This document shows positions 36,372-46,700 of a DNA stretch of 50,394 nt, piece by piece. How positions within the stretch are numbered: the first letter of the stretch is position 1; every line of letters begins with the position of its first letter. The stretch covers positions 1 to 50,394 of the forward strand of contig CADBFN010000010.1 in NCBI GenBank assembly GCA_902794035.1, in the 5' to 3' direction. A model generated the notes under the pieces. That model was not told the origin of the DNA and made no database searches. It worked only from the letters and a program-made list of their open reading frames with translations. A program made the translations under genes and the position numbers. The stretch comes from an uncultured bacterium (GTDB lineage Bacteria > Cyanobacteriota > Vampirovibrionia > Gastranaerophilales > Gastranaerophilaceae).

Positions 36372-38159
36372 TTGGCAAGAATAAAACAATTATCAAAAAA
36401 TCTTATAAATCAGATAGCTGCAGGAGAAGTAATTGAACGCCCTGCCTCTGTAGTAAAAGAATTGACCGAGAATTCAATTGATGCGGGAGCGACGAAAGTA
36501 AGTATTGATATAACAAATGATTGTCGTGATATCAGAATAGCAGACAACGGTTCAGGAATTCATCCGGATGATATTTTACTTGCATTTTCAAAGCACGCCA
36601 CAAGCAAAATACAAGAAGATGACGATTTGTATAATATTCATACATTTGGTTTCAGAGGGGAAGCACTTGCAAGTATAATTTCTATATCAAAACTTACCTG
36701 CATAACACGAACCCCCGATTTTGAAACAGGGACAAAAGTAAAATGTGAAAATTCCGAAGTAACTCAGGTTGAAACAGGTTGTGCAATAGGTACCATTATG
36801 GAAGTCAAGGATTTATTCTATAACCTGCCTGTTAGATTAAAATTTTTAAAAAGTTCTTCAACAGAATTTTCATACATTCAGGAAATTGTCCAATCCATTG
36901 CACTTTCACATCCTGAAGTCTCCATTGATTTAAAGAAATATGGTAAAACGGTTTTAAAAACCACAGGGCAGAATAACTTAACCCAAACTATTAAGGAAGT
37001 TTATTCATCAGACGTTACAAACAATCTCAAAGAAGTATTGAAAACAGACGAACTTTCTGGGCTAAAAATTTCAGGATTTGTAAGCACTCCTGACTATACC
37101 CGTTCAAGTAAGAAAAGTTATTACACATATATAAATTCAAGAGCCGTAAAATGTCCGGTATTTCAAAAAGCAATAGATACGGCATACAGGACCTTAACTG
37201 CAAATAATAAATATCCGTTTGTTGTTCTGAATCTTGAAATTCCGCCTCATGATGTTGATGTAAACGTACATCCGACCAAAAAGGAAGTAAGGTATAAAAA
37301 TCCTAATCAGATATTTAATTTTATATTTACGGCAATTCAGGGAGGACTTTCAAACTATGTTGAAGCCGGGAATGTAAAATCATTTAATAACACACAAAAC
37401 ACGCCGGCTCCAATCAGCCAAAGTTCATCACCAATTGTTCAATTTCCAAAAGCAAACAATGATATTTATGTTGATGAGCAATCTGATACTATGTTTGTTT
37501 CCCAAAATATAATGGGAAAAATGGAGCATACTTACACTTCACAAACTCCATCACAAAGCATTCAGCAAAATCAGATGTTTGAAGTTCAATCTCCTGTTGA
37601 AGAAAACGGAGATAAAATTATCGGGCAATACAAAGACACATATATTCTCATTGAAACCGACGAAGGACTTGAAATTGTCGATCAGCACATTGCGCAAGAA
37701 AGATATAATTATGAAAAACTGCAAAACGACCGCGAAATCATTTCACAAATGCTGTTTGTATCAGATGTAATAGAGATTTCCGCATCAGAATGCGAACTTA
37801 TAAAAGAAAATTTGGCAAAATTTGAAAGATACGGCTACGGAATTGAATTTGTAAGTGATAAAGAAATAATATTCCGTAAAATCCCGCAAATGCTTTCAAA
37901 AATAAATCCGAAAGATATAATTGCTGAAATTCTGCAAAATCTTGACGGTAATATTGATTCGTTAGAGGAAAATATTTTAAAAACTACAGCCTGCAAAGCA
38001 TCTGTCAAGGCAAATACACCGCTTACTATTTGGCAGATGCAGGATATAATAAAAAAATGGCGAACAACAAAAATGCCTTATACCTGTCCTCATGGCAGAC
38101 CGATTTGCCATACAATACAACACAAAGAACTTGCAGGATTCTTTGAGAGGAATAAATAA
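36372..38159 (+). CDS. mutL: DNA mismatch repair protein MutL with endonuclease motif
   Basis: The 595-residue protein joins MutS to downstream repair steps. The GHKL ATPase half has E30 and N34 (ELTENSIDAGAT), DNGSGIHPDD and GFRGEALASI. A glutamine/serine-rich linker spans about 330-415. The C-terminal domain has the nuclease motif DQHIAQERYNYE at 437-448, matching DQHA(X)2E(X)4E with Ile in place of Ala, and ends with CPHGRPICH. It should therefore nick DNA itself, as in bacteria without MutH. The start codon is TTG with GAGGGGG upstream. No mutS is in the window. Confidence 0.97.
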   Translation: MARIKQLSKNLINQIAAGEVIERPASVVKELTENSIDAGATKVSIDITNDCRDIRIADNGSGIHPDDILLAFSKHATSKIQEDDDLYNIHTFGFRGEALASIISISKLTCITRTPDFETGTKVKCENSEVTQVETGCAIGTIMEVKDLFYNLPVRLKFLKSSSTEFSYIQEIVQSIALSHPEVSIDLKKYGKTVLKTTGQNNLTQTIKEVYSSDVTNNLKEVLKTDELSGLKISGFVSTPDYTRSSKKSYYTYINSRAVKCPVFQKAIDTAYRTLTANNKYPFVVLNLEIPPHDVDVNVHPTKKEVRYKNPNQIFNFIFTAIQGGLSNYVEAGNVKSFNNTQNTPAPISQSSSPIVQFPKANNDIYVDEQSDTMFVSQNIMGKMEHTYTSQTPSQSIQQNQMFEVQSPVEENGDKIIGQYKDTYILIETDEGLEIVDQHIAQERYNYEKLQNDREIISQMLFVSDVIEISASECELIKENLAKFERYGYGIEFVSDKEIIFRKIPQMLSKINPKDIIAEILQNLDGNIDSLEENILKTTACKASVKANTPLTIWQMQDIIKKWRTTKMPYTCPHGRPICHTIQHKELAGFFERNK

Positions 38160-38160
38160 A

Positions 38161-38265
38161 ATGAATAGTGAGGAGTGAATAGTGAATTGACCTTTACGGA
38201 TTTAATAATTATAAAATATGCGATAGTACAGATATGGACAATTCACAATTCACGATTTGCAATTC
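38161..38265. repeat. GTGAAT-type inverted repeat element
   Basis: GTGAATAGTGAATTG (38174-38188) faces CAATTCACAATTCAC (38239-38253), a near-perfect complement 50 bp away, with further AATTCAC copies beyond. The arms recall the element at 16770-16902. The gap also has CCCC-TTAAAA-GGGGG at about 38276. Together they fill the space between mutL and ispE. Confidence 0.65.
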
Positions 38266-38300
38266 ACAAATTTTCCCCTTAAAAGGGGGCAGAGGTATTT

Positions 38301-39095
38301 ATGCAAGCAATAAAAATACAGTGTCCGGCAAAAATCAATTTAAATTTAAAAATCACAGGAAAACTTCCAAATGGTTTTCATGAGATTGAAAGTATAATGC
38401 AAACAATAAGTTTGTATGATTATTTAACGATTAATATTGAAGATAACGAACAAAATGAAATCATATTATCTGGAAACCGTTTAGAAATTCCCTATGATGA
38501 GTCTAATCTGGTTTTCAAAGCAGCAAAATTGTTTTTAGAAACTGCAGGAATTAAAAATAAAAAAATAGATATTTATATAGAAAAAAATATCCCTGTTGCA
38601 GCAGGTCTTGCAGGAGGAAGTACTGATGGAGCCGGAACTTTTTACGGACTTAATAAAATATTTAAAATTTTTGATGAAAAGAAAATTGATGAATTATGTT
38701 CTTTGCTTGGTTCTGATTTGAATGTTTGTCTGCATGGAGGGAAAATTTTGGCAAAAGGCAGAGGAGAAATTATTACCCCTCTTGAATTTGAAGATTTTAA
38801 TGTGAGTTTAATTAAACCCCTCAATCTTGGCATAAGTGCAAAAGAGGCTTACACAAAATATTCTCAAAAGGAAAAATCAAACCATAATTACGAAAATGAT
38901 CTTGAGTGGGCAATAATTGATGATTATAAAGAATTACAGCATATTAAACAAAAATACCCTGATTCAATTATGACAGGTTCAGGTTCAACTTATTTTATGA
39001 TTGACGGCAATTTTGAAAACGAAGACGGTTACTGGGTCAAAAATAATTTACATGCCGTTAAACTAGGTGTACAAATAGTACAAGCCGAAGAATAA
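38301..39095 (+). CDS. ispE: 4-diphosphocytidyl-2-C-methyl-D-erythritol kinase
   Basis: IspE phosphorylates CDP-methylerythritol in the MEP isoprenoid pathway. The 264-residue GHMP kinase has CPAKINLNLKITGK at the start, the ATP-binding glycine loop PVAAGLAGGSTDGAG at about 98-112, and MTGSGSTYF in the third motif. It is slightly short of the usual 280-300. AGAGG lies 6-10 nt before the ATG. Its last codons (QAEE) form the left arm of the terminator and its TAA is the loop. Confidence 0.95.
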   Translation: MQAIKIQCPAKINLNLKITGKLPNGFHEIESIMQTISLYDYLTINIEDNEQNEIILSGNRLEIPYDESNLVFKAAKLFLETAGIKNKKIDIYIEKNIPVAAGLAGGSTDGAGTFYGLNKIFKIFDEKKIDELCSLLGSDLNVCLHGGKILAKGRGEIITPLEFEDFNVSLIKPLNLGISAKEAYTKYSQKEKSNHNYENDLEWAIIDDYKELQHIKQKYPDSIMTGSGSTYFMIDGNFENEDGYWVKNNLHAVKLGVQIVQAEE

Positions 39096-39112
39096 TTCTT
39101 CGGCTTGTATTT
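39081..39112 (+). terminator. Terminator that includes the ispE stop codon
   Basis: CAAGCCGAAGAA (39081-39092) pairs perfectly with TTCTTCGGCTTG (39096-39107). The 3-nt loop TAA is the ispE stop codon. TATTTT follows. Confidence 0.75.
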
Positions 39113-39131
39113 TAAGATTATTGTTTTGTCT

Positions 39132-41573
39132 TTATTGCTGATTATTCAACTCTTCAGCACGTTTTCTTGCTCTTTCTCGTGCTCCTCTACCTGTATATGA
39201 ATCTACAACTGTTTCACCGTTGTGAGATCCTTCATGCGCTTTGCCTTCATATACGGCACCTCTTTCCTGAGCATCTGTTCTGGTAGGTCTGTATTTTATA
39301 CGTTTACCGCCTATATGCTTTTTAGCTGCAGCATCACCAGGTTTAACTCCATCAACTTCCGGCAGTTCTAATACCTGACCTGTACGCAAACTGTTTATAT
39401 CTCTTAGTCCGTTAGCTTTTTTAATAGCTTCCATTGCTCTTAGCGGATTAACTCCCGGATATTTAGCTCTTACAATGTTGCCTAAGATGTCATTCTTTTC
39501 AACAGTGTATGTATTATTACCATCTGCGTGATATTCTTTTTTAGGTGCTGGCTGAGTTGGCGGTGTTTCCTCTTGTGGCGGTGTTTCCTCTTGTGGCGGT
39601 GTTTCCTCTTGTGGCGGAAGTTTTTTGAATTTATCAACTTCAGTCTTAATCGCATCCAAATGAGCCAAAGCACTTCTGAGTTCTCTTGTTGTCGGTGTTG
39701 TATTTTGTGAACCTATATCATGATCAAGAACTGCAACAATCAACGCTCTGTCAATAGCTTTATCACCTGTAATCTGACCTGCCATCTGAATTATTTGGTT
39801 ACCAATATTTTTGTTCCTGTTCTTTTTGAATACATCAACGTAAGTTGCCATTTTTTGAGTATTTACACCTGCTTGTGTTGCACTGATTTCTGCAGGTCTC
39901 TTAGCAAAACCTGCTAAGAATGCCAATGCAGGAGCCGCAATTAAACCGGCCGGGGTTAAAGTTGCTACTGCTTCACAAGCTGCCGTTGCAGATGCAAATG
40001 CCTTTGCATGAGCTTCTGCGTGAGCATTTGCCGTTGCTACCGCTTCATAGTATTCGGTTACGGATTCAGTTGCCCCTGCAACACGTTTATGAATTTCTTC
40101 TCCTGTGTATGGATCTGTCCAATCAAATTTATATCCAGGAGTTGATGCCGTTGCAGTAACCTCACCATTTATAACTGTTGTCTGAGTAGCATCTGCTACA
40201 GCATGATCTTCTGCAGTTGATTCTGCATGCGATTCAGCCCCTGCTTTATTCTTGGTCAAGATATAACTCAAGCCCATTGATGCAGCAACAGGTGCGGCTG
40301 CTATCAAACCATTGACAATACGTTTGCCGATTGGATGCGGTGCTTCAAAACCATAAGTTTTGAATGCGTGTCTTACTTGTGACATTGACATGCCGGTTTC
40401 TTTCGAAATTATTTGCTGTTCTGTATAATTCAAACGCATATCACCACCGGTAAGATCAATCAATGCATCCTGAACTTTTCTGGTATCAACTTTATCTAAA
40501 GGTATATCATTACCGTTTTCATCTTTAAATATACCTGCCAATTCCTGCCATAAAGCTTTTTCATTAGGTGAACTTGCTTCTGACATATGGCGTTGGGCAG
40601 TTGCACTTAATTGTTGTAATACCATTAAGTCTTCTGTTGTTGCAACTTTAATCGTTTTACCCTTATTTGCAGGATCTTTTTCAGCAGCTTCAGCTTCTGC
40701 ATCAGTGAAATAAACCTCACGATTTACAAGTCTGTTATTAGCTTTAACATTTTTGTTATATGCTCTTGTATCTCCGCCTATGCCACGTCCTTTTGAAGCT
40801 TTATGAGCTTGACGAACCTGAGAATATTCTTCTGCAGCTTCATCTCTTTGAGCAGCTAATTCGCCGGATTTTTTAGTCAATTCTTTTACTCTTGCTTCTG
40901 CTTTTTCTAAATCAGCAGCTGATGCTTCTCCTTTTGCAACTTTTGCTCTTAACTCTACAAGCTGTTCATTTGCCTGTTTTAATTCTTTATTTGTAGCTTT
41001 TAAATCTTTTTTAGCCTGTTTTTTATCAGCTTTCAGTTCCTGACGTTTTTCTCTTAATTCTGCACGAACTTCTTTTATTGTTTTACCATCTGATACTTCA
41101 ATCCACTTGCCTGTTTTTTCATCATAATAACGGGCCATTCTTTCTTGTTCTTTAGCTTTTGTTGTTTTAGTCTGCTCTTTATCCGGGGCTTTTATATCGA
41201 ATGTATAAGCAGTACCATCACCATGAGAAGTAATTACACCTTCTTGTGTTGTTACACCGCCTTTTTTAACCTGCGCAACTTTATCTTCCTTTGAAGCCGC
41301 AGCTGCCTGAGCTTTCATCTGAGCAACTTCTTCTTCCTGCTGAGCTTTTGCCTTATCTTTTGCCTCTTTTTGCTCAGAAGTTAATTCCTGACTGGCAGGA
41401 TTTTGCTCAACTTGCAATCCATAAAATGCATTATCCTTATGCTCATTTTTGAACAAAATTAATGCATTAAAGTTCTCGGTAGATAATTCTCCATTTCTTA
41501 GAGCTTCGGTTGCGGCACTAATAGTTGTATATTTTGCCGCTAATTGTTGCACATCAACTGGATTCACACTCAT
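39132..41573 (-). CDS. Large coiled-coil protein with C-terminal LysM domain
   Basis: The 813-residue protein is unfamiliar as a whole. It has an N-terminal helical part, a long coiled coil (about 170-260, RAELREKRQELKADKKQAKK onwards), a hydrophobic Ala/Gly-rich stretch (about 430-445) and an Ala/His/Glu-rich part (about 455-550). A proline-glutamate linker of three PPQEET repeats (about 650-670) follows, then a LysM-like domain (about 685-745; YTVEKNDILGNIV then LRTGQVLELPEV). LysM binds peptidoglycan-type glycans, so the C-terminus may hold the cell wall. No classical signal peptide is seen. AAAGGA precedes the ATG at 41573. Confidence 0.78.
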   Translation of the reverse strand: MSVNPVDVQQLAAKYTTISAATEALRNGELSTENFNALILFKNEHKDNAFYGLQVEQNPASQELTSEQKEAKDKAKAQQEEEVAQMKAQAAAASKEDKVAQVKKGGVTTQEGVITSHGDGTAYTFDIKAPDKEQTKTTKAKEQERMARYYDEKTGKWIEVSDGKTIKEVRAELREKRQELKADKKQAKKDLKATNKELKQANEQLVELRAKVAKGEASAADLEKAEARVKELTKKSGELAAQRDEAAEEYSQVRQAHKASKGRGIGGDTRAYNKNVKANNRLVNREVYFTDAEAEAAEKDPANKGKTIKVATTEDLMVLQQLSATAQRHMSEASSPNEKALWQELAGIFKDENGNDIPLDKVDTRKVQDALIDLTGGDMRLNYTEQQIISKETGMSMSQVRHAFKTYGFEAPHPIGKRIVNGLIAAAPVAASMGLSYILTKNKAGAESHAESTAEDHAVADATQTTVINGEVTATASTPGYKFDWTDPYTGEEIHKRVAGATESVTEYYEAVATANAHAEAHAKAFASATAACEAVATLTPAGLIAAPALAFLAGFAKRPAEISATQAGVNTQKMATYVDVFKKNRNKNIGNQIIQMAGQITGDKAIDRALIVAVLDHDIGSQNTTPTTRELRSALAHLDAIKTEVDKFKKLPPQEETPPQEETPPQEETPPTQPAPKKEYHADGNNTYTVEKNDILGNIVRAKYPGVNPLRAMEAIKKANGLRDINSLRTGQVLELPEVDGVKPGDAAAKKHIGGKRIKYRPTRTDAQERGAVYEGKAHEGSHNGETVVDSYTGRGARERARKRAEELNNQQ
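39568..39621. repeat. 18-bp tandem repeat, three copies
   Basis: An 18-bp unit built on CTCTTGTGGCGGTGTTTC is repeated three times inside the LysM protein gene and encodes PPQEET copies. Units are nearly identical, so copy number may vary between strains. Confidence 0.8.
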
Positions 41574-41935
41574 GTTCGTATCCTTTCTTTGTATTCTAAT
41601 TTTTATCAATATTTACTATAAATTTATAAACGCTTTTTCTATATAAAAATTGACTTTTAGTATTTAATATTTATATACTTTATACCTAAAAAGCAATCAT
41701 ATCGTATATCTTCATTTGTAAAGATATATTACAAAGCCAATAAATTTACACAGGTTTGCCTCTTACACAGTATTTCATTTTTACCTTTCTAAATACATGA
41801 AATTTCTACGCTATCCATGATTTCGGCAATATTTGACATGAACTTTAATAAAAGCAGTAAAAATGTAAAAAAAGTTTACAAAAGCTCTATATCCAAATAT
41901 AACGACCTTTTAGGCATAATATAAAATTTCAGAGT
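41574..41935. other. 362-bp intergenic region
   Basis: The region lies between the LysM protein gene and tag, both on the minus strand. It is very AT-rich and probably carries the promoter of the LysM gene and the end of the tag transcript. I see no gene, clear terminator or repeat in it. Confidence 0.5.
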
Positions 41936-42478
41936 TTAATATCTGAAACAAGTTGTTTCATGGTCATTAACAATTCCTGCAGCCTGAAGATAAGAATAAA
42001 TTATAACTGTTCCGACATATTTCATGCCACGTTTTTTTAAATCTTTTGAAATTTCATCAGATAGTGGTGTCGAAACTTTAAATTTATCATTTTTGTTTTT
42101 AATAACTTTTCCGTTTGTAAACTTCCATATATAATTTGAAAACGAACCAAATTCTTTTTGAATTGAAATGAAAATATTTGCATTTAAAATTGCAGAGCGT
42201 ATTTTGTTTTGGCTTCTTATAATACCTTCATTATTGAGCAATTCATTTATTTTATTCTCATCATAATTTGCTACTTTATTTACATCAAAGTTATCAAAAG
42301 CCTTCATGAAAGCATCACGCTTTTTTAAAACAGTAATCCATGACAAACCTGCCTGAAAAGACTCTAAAATCAACAATTCAAAAAGTTCTTTATCATCATA
42401 CTTTGGAACACCCCATTCGTTGTCATGATAATCTTTATATATTTGAGAATTTTCATCAACCCAAAAACATCTTTTCAT
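41936..42478 (-). CDS. tag: DNA-3-methyladenine glycosylase I
   Basis: The 180-residue enzyme excises 3-methyladenine from alkylated DNA. Its zinc snap is visible at both ends: C4 and H18, then H173 and C177 (DHETTCFRY). The opening RCFWVDENSQIYKDYHDNEWG and ESFQAGLSWITVLKKR (with the catalytic Glu/Trp region) are typical. It follows the small membrane protein gene by 4 nt, with AAAGG in the upstream gene's end. The link to those membrane proteins is probably only transcriptional. Confidence 0.95.
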   Translation of the reverse strand: MKRCFWVDENSQIYKDYHDNEWGVPKYDDKELFELLILESFQAGLSWITVLKKRDAFMKAFDNFDVNKVANYDENKINELLNNEGIIRSQNKIRSAILNANIFISIQKEFGSFSNYIWKFTNGKVIKNKNDKFKVSTPLSDEISKDLKKRGMKYVGTVIIYSYLQAAGIVNDHETTCFRY

Positions 42479-42482
42479 AAAT

Positions 42483-43067
42483 TTATGCCTTTACATCAAC
42501 TTTTGCGGAGTCAGACTGTTGTTTAGAATCATTTTTATTCTCTGCCATGCCAAGAGCTTTTAATACAGGTCGGATAAAAGGTCTTGAAATCAAAGGAGAC
42601 AAAATTGACAAACCTAAAATTGACCCCGCAATAGATGTCACTTCTATCATACCTTTGGCAAGATTTTCATTTATATCTTCAGGTTTGAAATTTTTACCTG
42701 TTGCGGTATTTATTTCATTTAATTTGATTATCTTATCGTTCGTTGATAATTTTCGATATTTCATAAAATCATCTGATTTTTTAAAAGCATGAAATACTGC
42801 TTCATCTTTAAATAATTTCCTTGCAATAGCAAACGACCCTTTTTTAAATACAGGAATTACAATCCCAAGTGACAATCCAAGACATGTTAATTGATATAAA
42901 AATTCTTTCATAGAAGAATATTTTTTAGTATTTTTATCTATGCCATTGTCAAGTAAAATGAATCCCGGACGTCCGATTGCCTTTAATCCTGTTTCAATCG
43001 CGACCTGTGCCTGAGTAGTTTGAGTAATATTGTAGATTGTTTGGTTCGTTAATATCGGAGGTATCAT
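42483..43067 (-). CDS. Small membrane protein related to its upstream neighbour
   Basis: The 194-residue protein has two hydrophobic segments, at about 54-78 (CLGLSLGIVIPVF) and 146-165 (SIAGSILGLSILS). The stretch KKYSSMKEFLYQLT then ARKLFKDE lines up with RKYAALREFATECV then GAKLFKDN of the protein encoded at 43064-43618, which suggests that the two are paralogs. Function unknown. An AAAGGAGG site precedes the ATG, which overlaps the upstream stop as ATGA, so translation is coupled. Confidence 0.7.
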   Translation of the reverse strand: MIPPILTNQTIYNITQTTQAQVAIETGLKAIGRPGFILLDNGIDKNTKKYSSMKEFLYQLTCLGLSLGIVIPVFKKGSFAIARKLFKDEAVFHAFKKSDDFMKYRKLSTNDKIIKLNEINTATGKNFKPEDINENLAKGMIEVTSIAGSILGLSILSPLISRPFIRPVLKALGMAENKNDSKQQSDSAKVDVKA

Positions 43068-43618
43068 ATTTTTAATCCTCCTTTATTCAAAAAAGTACTC
43101 ATATTAGGTCTGTACATATTTTGTCCAAATTTTGTCTGAATATCAGTATGAACCTGCATTTCAGGAGCATTTGATGTAATATCTAATTTTGCGGGTTCCT
43201 GATTTTCTTTTTCGCAGGCATTTTTCCCTGTAATTTTATCCAAAATTTTCAAAGCGACAGAGCAAACAGCAGGAATAACTAACAGAGCCGCTGCACAAAC
43301 ACCCAAAAACATCATATTGGCTTTTGCAATAGCTCTTTTTTCAGGATTATCTTTAAATAATTTTGCGCCCAACGCCCCAGCTCCGACACCGCAAGCCCAA
43401 TACGTCGGAACAGCAACACATTCTGTTGCAAACTCACGCAATGCCGCATATTTCCTTGCTTCAGGCTTTTCTTTTTTATCTGTCAGAGATGATATAGGCT
43501 TAAAAATTCCATTTGCGGCCGCAATTGCCATGACAGCATAAGTCGGTTTATTATTTTTACCGACAGAAATTAATATTTTTTTCCCAATATCAGATATTTT
43601 CCCCATCAAGCCTGCCAT
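43064..43618 (-). CDS. Small membrane protein, first of a coupled pair
   Basis: The 184-residue protein has hydrophobic segments at about 27-43 (YAVMAIAAANGIF), 68-88 and 98-122 (MMFLGVCAAALLVIPAVC). The RKYAALREFATEC...AKLFKDN stretch matches the neighbour at 42483-43067 and resembles part of the 869-aa protein at 29871. The C-terminal 50 residues are soluble. No ribosome binding site is obvious in front of the ATG at 43618. I do not recognise the family. Confidence 0.7.
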   Translation of the reverse strand: MAGLMGKISDIGKKILISVGKNNKPTYAVMAIAAANGIFKPISSLTDKKEKPEARKYAALREFATECVAVPTYWACGVGAGALGAKLFKDNPEKRAIAKANMMFLGVCAAALLVIPAVCSVALKILDKITGKNACEKENQEPAKLDITSNAPEMQVHTDIQTKFGQNMYRPNMSTFLNKGGLKI

Positions 43619-43756
43619 TTAATTTCTGCAATGTAAGATATTTTATAGTATATAACTATACCGTGTTATATTATAACAACAAAAAAAATTTTTGAACAGC
43701 AAATTATAAAATAAACAAAGAAATGTAAAAAAATTTTTAAAATATCGTTTCTATTG

Positions 43757-43762
43757 TATAAT
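43757..43762 (+). promoter_or_regulatory. Possible -10 box for the TPR/coiled-coil gene
   Basis: TATAAT lies 26 nt before the ATG at 43788, with an AGGGG ribosome binding site between. No clear -35 box. Confidence 0.5.
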
Positions 43763-43787
43763 TTTAGTAAAAAGACTAGGGGTAAAA

Positions 43788-46700
43788 ATGAAAAATAATA
43801 AAAAAATCGGAATTTTTGTGTTAATAACACTTTTAAGTTTATCTAATTGTGTACTTGCAGATGACAATATTGACTATACATTAAATAATGATGCATCTGT
43901 AGAAAAAATCAAAGCTAATAAAGATACCATCTCAAAAGCTCAAGCTGCAATGAATGAAAAAGATTATCAGACCGCAATCAATTTACTGTCAGGATATATC
44001 AACGAAAAATCAAAAAAATATGAAGTATATAAAATGCGGGGAGATGCATACTATGCTCTGAGAAGATATGATCTGGCGCAAAAAGATTATCAGACCGCTA
44101 TTGATTTAAAATCGTCCGGTGATAAATTGATGACAAACACAAAATACATAAGCGCAATAGTACTTGGGGCCGATAAAAATGAACAATTACAAAATACAGA
44201 ATTAGGCGATCTGTACGGAGCATTGATGTATGCTCAAAAAGCACAAAATGATCCGGCTTACACTGCATCTTACGAACAGGCAGTTAAATATAATTCTCAT
44301 ATATACCTGCCTCAGCCAAACAAAAATCTTATAAACCGAATAAATTGTCCGCAAAAATACGGTAAAATTATTAATCCGCAGGGAATAGATGCAAAAATAT
44401 ACGGCGCAATTAACGATATTGAAAGCAATAATTTCAATGAAGCCATTTATAAATTGCATTCCGTAACAAGTGAATACCCTAATTACTATCTTGGGCATTA
44501 CTTAATGGGAGTTGCGCTGTCAGAACTTGAAAAAGACGAAGATGCAATAAACTCCTTTAACAAAGCAATATCATTAAATCCTTATGATTTTGAATCTTAT
44601 GCAAGTTTGGGAAGAATATATTACTTAAAAGCGGAAACAACATTCTCAAATGATTATGCAAAACAATCTGTAAATTATTTTAAAAAAGCAATAAATTTAA
44701 ATAAAAATTGTCCGACTTATTATTTCTATATAGGAATGAATGAGCTTCAATCAGGGAACACAAATGCTGCAATTTACAATTTTAATCAGGCGTTGAAAAT
44801 TAATTCATCAGACTATAACAGTTTGTATTATAAACTTATTGCGCAATATATGGAAGGTAATTACCAAGATGTTGCAGAAGGAGCTACAAAGCTTATTTAC
44901 AGACATGTTTCTAATTACAACTCTGTGCTGTATCTCAGAGCCTTAGCTTATACAAAACTGAATGATACAGAAAGAGCATTACAGGATTTGAATTCTATTG
45001 AAAATAATATAGAAGACATTTTTAATACGGACATTAAACAAACAAGTGCAAGAGAAAAGAGTTTAGAAAGTTACACTCATTATCTTAAATCCGAAATACA
45101 ACATTTAAAAGGTGCAGGTGCAGCTTCAGATAATTCAGTTGCATACTCAAACCCTATAATCAACAGACTTGTAAATGCAAAGAAAGCTATTCAGCCTTAT
45201 GAAAAATCTCTTGAAGGAGAAACTATTTCATTATCAGACTATAAAAAATATAATAACTTCTATTCAACAGCATTACCAAAACTATTGGAATCAGGAGCAA
45301 TTATAACATATGAAGATATTGATAATCAGTACGATTATATAAGAACAACATTTGATGATATAGGGGTAAGCTTTGTATATTTAAATCCAAATTACAAAAT
45401 TACTACAATAAAAGATTATCCTTATAAGAAATACGCCTCAAAATTATCTCAGGCTGACAGAGAAATAATTTCTAAAGATTTATCTTCAGATACGCAAGAT
45501 ATTGAATTAAAAAATAATTCTGAGGGGTTAAGAAAATCAACTCCTCAGACAGAATTACTTGTACAGTCAGGACAACAGTCTATAGCTCAACTGCTGGCAT
45601 CAAATGATCTGGCAAAAGCTCAAAAAATAGAACATCCGCAATCCGCATCTCAACTTAAACAAATAAGTACAGCCCCGGAACAAGCTGTCAATCAACAAAG
45701 TTTTAAGTCTGAAGCCCCTGATGCGGAAAAGATTGATGTATCAAAAAATATTGCCTCTGGTGACATCTACGAAAGAAAAACTCCATTAGTAGATAAAAAT
45801 AATAATCAGAAAGTTAAAAGTCTCTTAAATGAAGAAAACACCATCAATAATGATCTACCGACACTCAGACCACAAGATAAAAGTGTCGAAACATCTCCTG
45901 ACGGTGCAGTTAAAATTTCAGTAAAAAATCCTTTACCATCCGAAAATGTTGAAGCAGGATTAAAAGTCGAAGCAAAAGAAATAAAACAAACTGATGATGT
46001 TGTAATAAAATACCAAAATGTAAAGCCCGTCACAAGTATAGTTGCACAAACAACCCAAACAAGTTCAGCTATAACTTCAAATGCAACAGAAGCAGTATCA
46101 TCTGCTAATAATCAGATTGCAGAGGTTAAAGAAGACATAAAATCTAATGTAAAACAAGAAAAACTTGCATTGAAGCAGAAAATTAAAGAAGAAAAGGAAG
46201 CGGCAAAACGAGCTCAGCAAGAAGCAAAAGAACAATTAAAACAAGAAAAGCTAGCAGCAGAACAACTTGAGAAACAAAAAAAGGCTGAATTAAAAGCGCA
46301 ATTGCGTGAACAAAAACAAGCAACACAACAATTAGAAAAAGAGCAAAAAGAACAACTTAAAGCTCAGTTAGATGCACAAAAACAAATTGCAAAACAATTG
46401 GAAGAAGAACAAAAAGAACAATTATTAGCACAGAAAAAAACGGCAGCTCAAATTAAAGAAAAACATGCCAATATAAATACGAAAGATTACGGGATTGCGC
46501 AAACAAAAAATCAGGTCAGTATAGATAATATTGAAGATGTTGTTGAATTAAAAGCAGATTCATCAATAACAAAAATGACTCCTGACAGTGATTTATTCAC
46601 GAAAAAAACTATTTTTACCAAACCTCAAACTACAGCAGAAATAACTCCGCCTATAGTACTTCCGGAAGAACCTGCCGCACAGGTTAATAAACAAGTACAA

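Noticed and set aside
39568-39621. Possible CRISPR-like array
   Set aside because: Units are contiguous with no spacers and code for PPQEET; no cas genes.
39482-39710. Repeat-rich open frames antisense to or out of frame with the LysM gene
   Set aside because: They only reflect the 18-bp tandem repeat read in other frames.
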